From assembly GCA_944323625.1 (NCBI GenBank), contig CALUTD010000014.1, forward strand, positions 1 to 52,629: 52,629 nt of DNA, written 5' to 3'. The stretch is from Candidatus Gastranaerophilales bacterium. Lineage in GTDB: Bacteria; Cyanobacteriota; Vampirovibrionia; Gastranaerophilales; Gastranaerophilaceae. Under the pieces are notes generated by a model. The model made no database searches, was not told the origin of the DNA, and saw nothing but the letters and a program-made list of their open reading frames with translations. Both the position numbers and the translations under genes were made by a program. Shown piece by piece: positions 35,093-43,128 of the stretch (position 1 is its first letter; each line of letters opens with the position of its first letter).

Positions 35093-37246
35093 TTAATGCG
35101 CATAAACTTGTAACCCTTGAACAGTTAGTTTTGACATAGCCTCATCAGAAATAATATCACCCGCTTCAGTTAGAAAATTACCGCTCAGAACAGGTTCGGG
35201 AGTTATAATTCCCATTTCTTTCAGTCTTAAATGTTTATATACATCACTTAAATATGAATTATATTGGTTATAGCTTTCAGAAGACATACTTTTTATTGTT
35301 GAATATACATCTGAATATTTAGTATCAAATTCAGTTATTTTATCTTTTCTTATATCATAAGGAATATGTTCAACATCGGCGAAAGAATTTACTTCTGTAC
35401 CTCTTATTTGGAGCTCTCCATTGCCGATAGTTCCGTCTTCGAACGAATGTTTAACGTTCATTTGGGTTGAAGTGTAACCGGAATCTTTTTCAGAACCTTT
35501 TTTTATCCATACAGTCGAATTGTCTGTCAAATTATTATCTACATCTACCGTCTTTCCTTGACCGAATGAATCGTCAATTTTAGTTACTATTTTCAGCTTT
35601 TTACCTGTTTTTTCATTATAAACTTTTGCAATTTCCTGCAATTGTCTATTTGTAAAATATGAAGAAATTTCATCTCCATAATTATTCAATTCTGTAATAT
35701 TTACAGTTCCTTTTTTAATTCCGTCAGTCAGGCTTTCAAAAACTTCTTGTGTTTGAGCCTCTTTTAATTCATTTATAATTCCGGGAGAAAGCTCCTTTAA
35801 TGATGCAACTACGTCATCATCCATGCCTGATGAACTTCCACTTACATATTTAACAAAATCATCGTAAGAAATATTTGTATCTTTTAATGATTTTTCAACA
35901 ATATTTCTTGCTTGAGATTCCGAAAGGCTTTTCATTTGTACTCTGGTACCGTATCCGTCGCCTATTGCATCAAAACAATCTTTATCTGTTATTTGTGTTA
36001 ACTTGTTTTTTTCATATTTTGAAGCAAGTTTATTCGTTGTAGAATTTGTACTTTTGGCTCTGCCTGTCACGGCAACTACTGATTCATTATCTCCAAACTG
36101 ATTTTTTATTTGTTCTGTTGCTTCATCAATATTTTTTTCAAAAGTTTGATTAAGTTCTTCTGCATGCTTAGTTAAACTTTTTTCGGATAAAATAATAACA
36201 TCATCTTTAGAATCTGCCGCCGATGCAACTGTATTATCCATATCAACATTTGGTGTTGCAGCTTCTTCAACTGTTTCTTCAACTGCAGCAGATTCTGCAG
36301 TATTAGTGCTTGTTTTTGCAGTAGAAGAAACTTTTGAATATTGTACCCCTGACGACACTCCGCCTGCAATACCGCCAAAAATTGCTCCTGCTGCTGCATT
36401 TGTTGCCGTGTTTTTTGCCAGGTCTTTTAAATTAAAATCAACATCTTCTTCAAATCCCGCTTCAAGTGCGTATTCAGTAGCGCCTGTTGTAGCTCCCGTA
36501 AGCATACCGGCTTTAGCTCCGCCTTTTGCTCCTTCAATAATTGTTTGTTTGAGCGTTTGTTCCGCTACTGTTTTACTTGTGACAGCTGCAGTTCCTACAC
36601 CCATTGTAGTAACCGTAACTGCACCATCTACCGCACCTGATAGCGCATCTTTTGCAATTTGTTTCCCGTCAAGTGCATCGTCTTTTACTTCATTTGTAGC
36701 TCTGTCTGCAAACTTTAAACCTGCTTTTGTTGCTGCGCCTACACCCGCTCCCAAAGCTACAACACCTAACGACAGACCGCCTGTTGCTATAGCAGAACCA
36801 ACTACAGCCGCAGTTGCAAGACCCGTCGCAATATTAGATATCAGATTTAACGAGCTTGTTTGTTTTGTTTCAAATTCCGAAATTTTTTGAGCTGCTTCTT
36901 CGTATGTTATTTTACCATTCTCAAAATCTTCTATTGCTTGTTCACATTTCTCACTGCTCGAGCCTATGCCTGTTGCGCTTTTAATTTTATTCCAGGCTGA
37001 ACCTATTAGTCCTTGTTTATCTTCGACATTTTGTAATTGTTCTTTTAAACTTTTTAATTGTTCATCTTTATCCGTTTCTTGAAACTGTGTTTCTTCTGTT
37101 TCCTGTTCTTCTGATACCGATTTTTGTAAGTTATTTTCCGTATCAAATAAAGATACATTTTCTGTATCATTTTGATTTTCATATTTATTTAAACTATCGG
37201 TCGAATACTGATAATAATTTTTTATATTATTTAAACCGTCTGCCAT
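35093..37246 (-). CDS. large protein with hydrophobic core and C-terminal RelA/SpoT-like synthetase domain
   Basis: 717 residues. N terminus (1-125) is hydrophilic and acidic with a coiled-coil-like segment and a conserved-looking FENGKITYEEAAQKI. Residues about 135-310 are Gly/Ala/Thr-rich and hydrophobic (several potential membrane segments, glycine zipper style). The C-terminal half shows the order of (p)ppGpp-synthetase motifs: GRAKSTNSTTNKL (about 395), DGYGTRV (about 430), then after an insertion of about 110 residues SGYTSTQMNV (about 589), GELQIRG (about 610) and EHIPYDIR (about 626). The layout is that of a delivered or membrane-active effector rather than a housekeeping Rel. Strong ribosome site AAAAGGAG. 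Motif reading is mine and should be tested by profile search. Confidence 0.6.
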   Translation of the reverse strand: MADGLNNIKNYYQYSTDSLNKYENQNDTENVSLFDTENNLQKSVSEEQETEETQFQETDKDEQLKSLKEQLQNVEDKQGLIGSAWNKIKSATGIGSSSEKCEQAIEDFENGKITYEEAAQKISEFETKQTSSLNLISNIATGLATAAVVGSAIATGGLSLGVVALGAGVGAATKAGLKFADRATNEVKDDALDGKQIAKDALSGAVDGAVTVTTMGVGTAAVTSKTVAEQTLKQTIIEGAKGGAKAGMLTGATTGATEYALEAGFEEDVDFNLKDLAKNTATNAAAGAIFGGIAGGVSSGVQYSKVSSTAKTSTNTAESAAVEETVEEAATPNVDMDNTVASAADSKDDVIILSEKSLTKHAEELNQTFEKNIDEATEQIKNQFGDNESVVAVTGRAKSTNSTTNKLASKYEKNKLTQITDKDCFDAIGDGYGTRVQMKSLSESQARNIVEKSLKDTNISYDDFVKYVSGSSSGMDDDVVASLKELSPGIINELKEAQTQEVFESLTDGIKKGTVNITELNNYGDEISSYFTNRQLQEIAKVYNEKTGKKLKIVTKIDDSFGQGKTVDVDNNLTDNSTVWIKKGSEKDSGYTSTQMNVKHSFEDGTIGNGELQIRGTEVNSFADVEHIPYDIRKDKITEFDTKYSDVYSTIKSMSSESYNQYNSYLSDVYKHLRLKEMGIITPEPVLSGNFLTEAGDIISDEAMSKLTVQGLQVYAH

Positions 37247-37302
37247 AAATACTCCTTTTGTAAAAAATATTATCGGCAGATTTATTATTTACTTTAATAA
37301 AA

Positions 37303-38103
37303 TTATATTTCTTTAATAAGTTCTGTTAACAAATTTTTAAAATTTTCTTTAACTTTATTGGCAGTATCTATAACTTCCTGATGGTTAAGCGGATTATCCG
37401 TAACTCCTGCGGCATAATTTGTTAAGCAGCTTATTCCTATAACTTTTATACCGCAATAATTTGCTGTAATTGCTTCAGGCACAGTTGACATTCCGACGGC
37501 ATTTGCGCCCATAATTGAAAACATTTTTATTTCGGCCGGTGTTTCATAACTGGGGCCGGTTGTTGCAATATATATTCCTTTTTTATAATTTATATTAAGT
37601 TTTTCTGCTATATTGAAAGCTTTCTGAATAAGTTCTTTTGAATATACTTTACTCATATCGGGGAAACGTGTGCCTAAACTTTCATCATTTTGACCAATTA
37701 AAGGATTTGTTCCCATAAAATTTATATGGTCAGTTATAAACATTAAGGTTCCGGGAGCATATTCTTTTGTAATTGCACCGGCTGCATTTGTTATTATAAG
37801 AGTTTTTACTCCGAGTCTTTTCATAACTTTTACCGGATAAACAACTGTTTGCATTGAATATCCTTCGTAAAAATGATATCGCCCCTGCATCATAACAACT
37901 TTTTTACCGTTTATTTTCGCAAAAACCAGTCTGCCTTTATGTCCTTGTATCTTTGAAGTTTCAAAACCCGGAATTTCATTATATGATATTGAAGTTGATT
38001 CAAAATCATCCGCAAATTCTCCGAGTCCCGAACCCAAAATGATTCCTATTTCAGGGTGAAAATCTTCTATTTTTTCAATAATAAAATTTACAGTTTTTTC
38101 CAT
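37303..38103 (-). CDS. punA: purine-nucleoside phosphorylase
   Basis: A 266-residue trimeric-type (PNP class I) phosphorylase that splits purine nucleosides to base and ribose 1-phosphate. Motifs: ILGSGLGEFADDFE (about 21), MQGRYHFYEGYSM (about 72), ITNAAGAI (about 104), GTNPLIGQNDE and SYETPAEIKMFSIMGANAVGMSTVPE (about 185), plus the late CLTNYAAG. The length is typical. uppP lies 1 bp upstream, so the two are translationally linked. No repressor or nucleoside transporter is next to it. Confidence 0.93.
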   Translation of the reverse strand: MEKTVNFIIEKIEDFHPEIGIILGSGLGEFADDFESTSISYNEIPGFETSKIQGHKGRLVFAKINGKKVVMMQGRYHFYEGYSMQTVVYPVKVMKRLGVKTLIITNAAGAITKEYAPGTLMFITDHINFMGTNPLIGQNDESLGTRFPDMSKVYSKELIQKAFNIAEKLNINYKKGIYIATTGPSYETPAEIKMFSIMGANAVGMSTVPEAITANYCGIKVIGISCLTNYAAGVTDNPLNHQEVIDTANKVKENFKNLLTELIKEI

Positions 38104-38104
38104 A

Positions 38105-38956
38105 CTACAACCCCATTTTTAGCACATAAAAGAAAATAAATGTTGCTGCACCTATTATTAAACAGTAGTATCCGAAAAATGCTAACGAATATTTACCCAC
38201 AAACTTAAGAAAATATTTTATGCACAGATATCCCGATACAGCCGAAACTATTGTTCCAAGTATAATTGCATTCCAATTAAACATTGTAAATTCGCTCATG
38301 TCTATTTTTATTAACGGATAAACAAGAGAAGCTCCAAGTATTATCGGAATGCTTAATAAAAATGAATACCTTGCAGCAGTAACTCTGTTTTTTTTGCAAA
38401 AAAGCCCCGAAGCTATTGTTAACCCCGAACGCGACAATCCCGGCAATGCTGCAATACCTTGTGATATTGCCATTATAACGGATGTTTTAAAATCAATTTT
38501 ATCTGACTTTTCGGCTAATTTTTTTGAGTAAAATTCACTTCCAAATAAAAGAAATCCGGTTAATATTAATAAAACTCCAACTATTTCCGGAGAAAAAACA
38601 AGAAATTCCGCAACCTTATGTAAAGGATAAGCTATTACCGAAGTTACTATTGTACCTAAAAGGATATAAACAGCAATTTTTGCATTTGAATCAGAAAAAT
38701 CTTTATTTTTTATTCCCAAAATAAATGCTTTAATTATTTCATATAAATCTTTTCTGAAATATATTAAAACCGCTGCTAAAGTTCCCAAGTGAAGCATAAT
38801 ATCAAAGAAAATTTCCTGAGTTGATTCCGTAAATTCAGCACCGGTAAAAAATTTATACAAGTTAGAAGTTATAACAAGGTGTGCAGAGCTTGATATCGGT
38901 AAAAACTCGCTCAATCCTTGCACTATTCCCATAATTACAGCTTGCAAAATCTGCAT
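38105..38956 (-). CDS. uppP: undecaprenyl-diphosphatase UppP (BacA)
   Basis: UppP recycles the lipid carrier undecaprenyl diphosphate for cell-wall synthesis. The 283-residue, multi-pass protein has both active-site signatures: IVQGLSEFLPISSSAHLVI (about 10-28) and GIAALPGLSRSGLTIASGL (about 168-186), and about eight hydrophobic helices. GAGGA precedes the ATG. It lies in a tight run queD-uppP-punA (gaps 3 and 1 bp), a mix of functions probably sharing one transcript. Confidence 0.95.
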   Translation of the reverse strand: MQILQAVIMGIVQGLSEFLPISSSAHLVITSNLYKFFTGAEFTESTQEIFFDIMLHLGTLAAVLIYFRKDLYEIIKAFILGIKNKDFSDSNAKIAVYILLGTIVTSVIAYPLHKVAEFLVFSPEIVGVLLILTGFLLFGSEFYSKKLAEKSDKIDFKTSVIMAISQGIAALPGLSRSGLTIASGLFCKKNRVTAARYSFLLSIPIILGASLVYPLIKIDMSEFTMFNWNAIILGTIVSAVSGYLCIKYFLKFVGKYSLAFFGYYCLIIGAATFIFFYVLKMGL

Positions 38957-38959
38957 TTC

Positions 38960-39319
38960 TTAATCCTCATAATAACTTGCACACGCTTTTTCGGTTTCCC
39001 AAACAGATACTTTTGATATTGACGAAATTTTTTCTTTCAATTTTTCATAAATAAATTTTGAGATAATTTCACTTGACGGACTTACATCCTGAAACTCAGC
39101 CAAAGTATTTATATCTTTATGATCTAACATTTTTAATATAGAATTAAGTTCTTTTTTAAGAATTTTAAAGTCTATTAAAAGGTTGGATTTATCAAGCATA
39201 GTTCCTTTGACAAAAACTTCAACTTTCCAGTTATGACCGTGCTGATTTTCGCATTCACCGTTATAATTCAAAAGGTGATGCGCTGCCGAAAATGAACTTT
39301 CAACTTTTAATTCGTACAT
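38960..39319 (-). CDS. queD: 6-carboxytetrahydropterin synthase QueD (PTPS family)
   Basis: A 119-residue PTPS fold enzyme in queuosine precursor synthesis. It has the zinc ligands SAAHHLL (H14 or H15) and CENQHGHNW (C23 catalytic, H27, H29), LIDFKILKKEL (about 46) and the late WETEKACASY with the catalytic Glu. The C-x3-H-x-H form distinguishes QueD from true PTPS. queC, queE and queF are not nearby. It is 9 bp after malQ and 3 bp before uppP. Confidence 0.9.
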   Translation of the reverse strand: MYELKVESSFSAAHHLLNYNGECENQHGHNWKVEVFVKGTMLDKSNLLIDFKILKKELNSILKMLDHKDINTLAEFQDVSPSSEIISKFIYEKLKEKISSISKVSVWETEKACASYYED

Positions 39320-39327
39320 TTTTTGAC

Positions 39328-41244
39328 CTACATTATACTTTCAAGCTTATTTATTAATTCTTGATTTTGAGAAGCAAATTCGCTGCCTCTTGCTTGAATT
39401 GCAAGTTTTAAAATATAAGGAAGATTTAACGCTGTTCCTTCTTTTAAATTATTGCAGTAAACCTCTTCGTAATTATCGGGGATTCTGAGTGACCAATTTT
39501 TATCTCCCGAAGTTCCCGGGCGGTTATATACATCATAAAGCCCCAAAAAGTCAGTAAAGAATATTTGTATATTTTCCGCTTTGCAGGCAAATAATTCAAC
39601 AAATTTTCTCTCTGTTAAATATGATGCATCTTTTGAACATCTGACCGCGCAAGCTTCTTTTTCTTCTTCTGTTGCTTCGGGCATTAAATCTTCTGCCAAA
39701 TTTTTACCGTTTAAATATCCGGCTTCCGTATTTACGGTCTGATCAGCCCACATTCTTATCGGTTCGTTATCATGGGTTCCTACCATTGCCCAGCTTCTTG
39801 GTGTAATATTCTTACATCTGTAAGGATGTTCGGGTTTTTCGGGAACAACAAATTGAATTAATTTCATTCCCTGAAGGTCATATTCTTTCATAACGCTTAC
39901 AACGGGGTATGTTAAAGTTCCTAAGTCTTCACATACAATTGAATCTTTATCAAGTCCGACTTCTTCTGCCGCTGCAATAACTATTTTTTCAACAAGTGCA
40001 CCATATTGTTTAATTTGCTCTTCCGTAAGTTTAATAATTCTTTCTTCTTTATCCGCTTCAACTTCATCGTTTAAATCTTCCATTTTTGCTATTGCATATC
40101 TTGATAAAATCGGATGTTCGGGAGATGAATAAAGTCTTCCAGCTCCTTCTTCAATTTTCGGCTTTTTACCCGATACATATACCCAAGGGTCGATTAATCC
40201 TACCATGTGGTCGATTCTTACACCGCCGGGGTTTTCTTTAAACATCTTTTTATAAAGTTGTTTCATCAACAACCCGCCTTCTGCAAGTGACCCGTCTTTA
40301 TTGAATAATTTTTCGGGATCCATAACGGGGAAACCCCACATTTGTCCGTCCTCAGAAAAATAATCAGGCGGACATCCAAGACACCATCCTTTTAAAAAGT
40401 ATGCCTGATATGCCCAGTTATCACGGTCTGAAAATGCAACTTGTCTGTCTGCTATCATTTTCATCCCTTTTGACTGAGCATATTCTCTTGATTTATCATT
40501 TTGCATTGATATTACAAACTGGCAAAATGAATAGAATTCAATAATATCCGAGTATTTTTCCTGCAGTTCTTTTATTCTGTTTTCGTATTGAACTTTTTGT
40601 TCTTCATTCTGCGGATTAAATAAACACTTGTCAATTTCCGACTTCCACATAGGCCAATAGTCATTGCCGTGTTCTTCTGTTAATGCTTCATAAAGTGAAT
40701 CTTTTTCAAGCCAAAATTTATTTTCTTCTTTATATTTAGCAAATTTTTCTTTTAATTCGGGACAATCACACTTTTTAAAGTTTTCAAAAGCTTCTTTTAA
40801 TGCTTCATTTTGTTTTCCAAAAATATAAGAATATGCAGTTCTGTTTGTATTTTTATTGGGATTGTTTTCGGTTATATTTTGATAAGTTTCCCAAGAAAGA
40901 ATATTATGCCATTCATCTGTTGTAAGCTGTTCAAGGTCAATAAATAAAGGATTGTTTGAAAAAATTGTTCCCGTATAAGGTGAAGCATCTATTGATTTTG
41001 TTTTCCCCGAAGGTCCAAGTTGAATATCAGTAAATACTCCCGATAAAAAGTTTATCAAATTCTTTGCCGCATTAGAATTTACCGCTCCGAATCCGGTATT
41101 TTTCCCCTTCTCTGCAGGAAAACTGTTAGAGTGCGCTATAAATGCAAAATGTTTTTTGCCTAAAGCTTTTAACGCATCTTTAATAATACTTTTTGCTTCA
41201 TCACTTGAAAACGGTGACTTTTTTTGTTCATCGCAATATGTCAT
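39328..41244 (-). CDS. malQ: 4-alpha-glucanotransferase (GH77, MalQ)
   Basis: A 638-residue amylomaltase that transfers maltodextrin units, working with glycogen or maltose metabolism. The GH77 N-terminal pattern appears as GFGAVNSNAAKNLINFL then LGPSGKTKSIDASPYTG and NNPLFIDLEQL. The nucleophile is in VRIDHMVGLIDPWVY (about D344), the acid/base in VCEDLGTLTYPVV (about 438), and the third acid in GTHDNEPIRMW. The sequence is divergent from the proteobacterial form but of normal length. AAGGGA precedes the ATG. Together with the secreted GH13 it indicates alpha-glucan use. Confidence 0.9.
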   Translation of the reverse strand: MTYCDEQKKSPFSSDEAKSIIKDALKALGKKHFAFIAHSNSFPAEKGKNTGFGAVNSNAAKNLINFLSGVFTDIQLGPSGKTKSIDASPYTGTIFSNNPLFIDLEQLTTDEWHNILSWETYQNITENNPNKNTNRTAYSYIFGKQNEALKEAFENFKKCDCPELKEKFAKYKEENKFWLEKDSLYEALTEEHGNDYWPMWKSEIDKCLFNPQNEEQKVQYENRIKELQEKYSDIIEFYSFCQFVISMQNDKSREYAQSKGMKMIADRQVAFSDRDNWAYQAYFLKGWCLGCPPDYFSEDGQMWGFPVMDPEKLFNKDGSLAEGGLLMKQLYKKMFKENPGGVRIDHMVGLIDPWVYVSGKKPKIEEGAGRLYSSPEHPILSRYAIAKMEDLNDEVEADKEERIIKLTEEQIKQYGALVEKIVIAAAEEVGLDKDSIVCEDLGTLTYPVVSVMKEYDLQGMKLIQFVVPEKPEHPYRCKNITPRSWAMVGTHDNEPIRMWADQTVNTEAGYLNGKNLAEDLMPEATEEEKEACAVRCSKDASYLTERKFVELFACKAENIQIFFTDFLGLYDVYNRPGTSGDKNWSLRIPDNYEEVYCNNLKEGTALNLPYILKLAIQARGSEFASQNQELINKLESIM

Positions 41245-41520
41245 AATTTTACAATCCCTTAAAAACTAACTACCACTATATTTTATAATCTTCAAAAATA
41301 TTTGACAAGTAAAAAATAACACTGTTATTTTTGAATTTTTTTAACCGAATTACACAGTATATACAGAAATGATGGATAATTGTTAAGATATTTAACAAAT
41401 ACTTGTAAACAACAAATACATTACTATTATTGAATGTTGAGTGTATTTTATACATTTTATAAAATTATTTTTTAAAAATTTGACTGTACAATATCTAAAA
41501 ATAATGATTTAATGATAAAA
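41245..41520. other. gene-free AT-rich stretch
   Basis: About 275 bp upstream of malQ. It contains a reverse copy of the dispersed CCGAATTACACAGTATATAC motif (41344-41366) and a possible plus-strand promoter TTGACT (41480-41485) with an AT-rich -10 near 41502, which would drive the riboswitch-like RNA. Confidence 0.4.
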
Positions 41521-41615
41521 AGGTTCCGCCTTGTAAAAAAAGATTTTTAGTCGAAAGACTTATCAGGGAAGAGGAGATTTGGTAAAATCCAAACAGTGCC
41601 GCAAAGTAAGCGGCA
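41521..41615 (+). ncRNA. cobalamin-riboswitch-like RNA, possibly degenerate
   Basis: The plus strand reads AGGTTCCGCC (41521-41530), a GNRA-capped hairpin AGTC-GAAA-GACT (41539-41550), AGGGAA (41565-41570), a stem TTTGG-TAAAAT-CCAAA (41578-41593), then ACAGTGCCGCAAAGTAAG (41593-41610). This is the order of the cobalamin riboswitch core (GGTTCC, AGGGAA, GGTGAAAATCC, CNGTCCCGCNACTGTAA) with changes in the last box. The last box is merged into a terminator hairpin and the usual 3' half is missing. No plus-strand gene follows for 860 bp. Confidence 0.45.
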
Positions 41616-41624
41616 TTTATTTTT
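41597..41624 (+). terminator. terminator of the riboswitch-like RNA
   Basis: TGCCGC (41597-41602) pairs with GCGGCA (41610-41615), then TTTATTTTT. The tail reaches the stop codon of the convergent pilin gene (41623-41625), for which the same stem may also serve as terminator. Confidence 0.8.
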
Positions 41625-42364
41625 ACCATGGATAATCGGATTTAATTTCCCAGTTATCATTAATTATTTGTTTAAAACAACAAAAACCTTTGTCCGAACA
41701 TTCTTCTTTTACCTGTTTTTTTGTTTGCTTGTTACATTTAGGAACAGCACCTTTATTTTTATCTATATCAAAAAAGAAAACATCACGTCCGAATCTGTTG
41801 GGTTTTTTACCTCCGTTTAAATCTATTATAATCCATGGAGTTTCAAAAGGCGCGACTTCAGAATCTCTATAATTTCCGGTAAAAACAATAACAAAAACTC
41901 CATCTGCCATATAAAAATTGAATCTTGTTTGTCCGGTACCCATGTGTAATCCATAATTAAACCCGTTTACATAATAAAACGGATTGATTTTATCATAGCC
42001 GCATTCTCTGTACCCCAAACACTTAACAGGACCGTTTAAATAAGGTTTATAATAGTTTGAATAGTAATCTGCGGCATAATTATTATCTTCTTTTGAATAC
42101 CATTCGTCAACAGGCCCGTTATCGTTTTGAGAACGCAAAATAACCTGAGAAAGTGTTGAATATACCTTTTTTAATTTTGAAATAGTCTGCTGTTTTTGTA
42201 CATCAGCTACAATAAGAGGAACGGTAATTGCAGCGACAACACCTACAATAACTAAAGTAATAAGTACTTCTGATAGGGTAAATGAAAAGTAATTATACAA
42301 AAAAGAATTTTGAAAAACAAAACTTATTTTACCCCCCCCCGTAGCGTTTATATGATTTATTCAT
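41623..42364 (-). CDS. G-tract prepilin, locus 5 (needs +1 frameshift)
   Basis: ATG at 42364 gives MNKSYKRY, nine G (42340-42332), then TAA. The +1 frame reads KISFVFQNSFLYNYFS|FTLSEVLITLVIVGVV and continues to TAA at 41623-41625. The body has IDLNGGKKPN-x2-GRDVFFF, six or more cysteines, and the end NDNWEIKSDYPW. A TTG at 42300 is an alternative start but has no ribosome site. The joined leader is 27 residues. Compared with its relatives, Ala at mature position 4 is Ser here (FTLSEV). A riboswitch-like RNA converges on its 3' end. Confidence 0.85.
42332..42340 (-). promoter_or_regulatory. G9 frameshift or phase-variation site, locus 5
   Basis: On the minus strand CGCTACGGGGGGGGGTAA, again eight codons after the ATG. 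Confidence 0.8.
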
Positions 42365-42480
42365 TGTTTTATCTTCTTTTTAATTAATATTAGCATATAT
42401 TTATTAAATCTTGCAAATTTAAATAAAAATACTTGTTAACAATATTTCTTTGTAGCATAATTTAACTACAGGTGAATTAA

Positions 42481-43104
42481 ATGACGGATTATAATTTAGC
42501 ATACATTTTAGACGGAAAAGTTTATATTAATTTAACAAACAGATGCACAAATAATTGCGTATTCTGTATCCGTACTATAAAAGATGATGTAGTAGGTGCC
42601 GATTTATTTTTAAATACAGAAAATGTTAAAGCTCAGGATGTAATTGAACAACTTGAAAAAATGAAAGATAAATTGTCATCAGAAATTATTTTTTGCGGGT
42701 ATGGTGAACCTATGCTTAAGCTTGAAGTTTTAAAAGAAGTTGCAAAATATATAAAAGAAAAGTACCCTTCAACAATTATAAGGGTAAATACAAACGGGCA
42801 TGCCAATTTAGTTTATAAAAGAAATGTACTTCCCGAGTTAAAGGGTCTTGTTGATAAGTTTTCAATAAGTCTTAACGGAGAAAATGAAGAAGTATATAAT
42901 AAGCTTTCACAACCAAACATAAAAAATGCTTATACAGCTGTAAAAGAGTTTATAAAAGAATCCGTACAGGAAGGATTCGACACAACAGCAACTATTGTAA
43001 CAGGTTATAAAGATTACAAAGTTGATAAAGAAAAATGTATTGAAATAACAAAAGCACTGGGCGCAAAGTTCAGAGAACGCCCATGGCTGGATAATGGTTA
43101 CTAG
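42481..43104 (+). CDS. TatD-associated radical-SAM protein
   Basis: A 207-residue radical-SAM protein. The cluster ligands are C22, C26 and C29 in NRCTNNCVFC. YINLTNRCTNNCVFCIR, then FCGYGEPMLKLEVLKEV (about 80, the GGEP-like SAM motif) and INTNGHA-type strands match the small family often encoded beside TatD nucleases. TatD is not next to it here; the following gene, 24 bp on, is the acyl-CoA synthetase. Substrate unknown. The start has a weak ribosome site (AGGTG). Confidence 0.82.
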   Translation: MTDYNLAYILDGKVYINLTNRCTNNCVFCIRTIKDDVVGADLFLNTENVKAQDVIEQLEKMKDKLSSEIIFCGYGEPMLKLEVLKEVAKYIKEKYPSTIIRVNTNGHANLVYKRNVLPELKGLVDKFSISLNGENEEVYNKLSQPNIKNAYTAVKEFIKESVQEGFDTTATIVTGYKDYKVDKEKCIEITKALGAKFRERPWLDNGY

Positions 43105-43128
43105 ATTCTGAAAGAGCAGGAGAGAAAA

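Noticed and set aside
36306-36890. 194-codon plus-strand ORF inside the 717-residue gene
   Set aside because: It is the antisense of the Gly/Ala/Thr-rich coding region, has Pro/Ala-rich low-complexity translation and no ribosome site; a shadow.
4055-42340. G9 runs as a general sequencing artefact
   Set aside because: Other genes across 52 kb are free of frame errors, and the leader length and residues agree across loci. A systematic miscall of long G runs (true 8 or 11) is still possible and is the first thing to check in reads.
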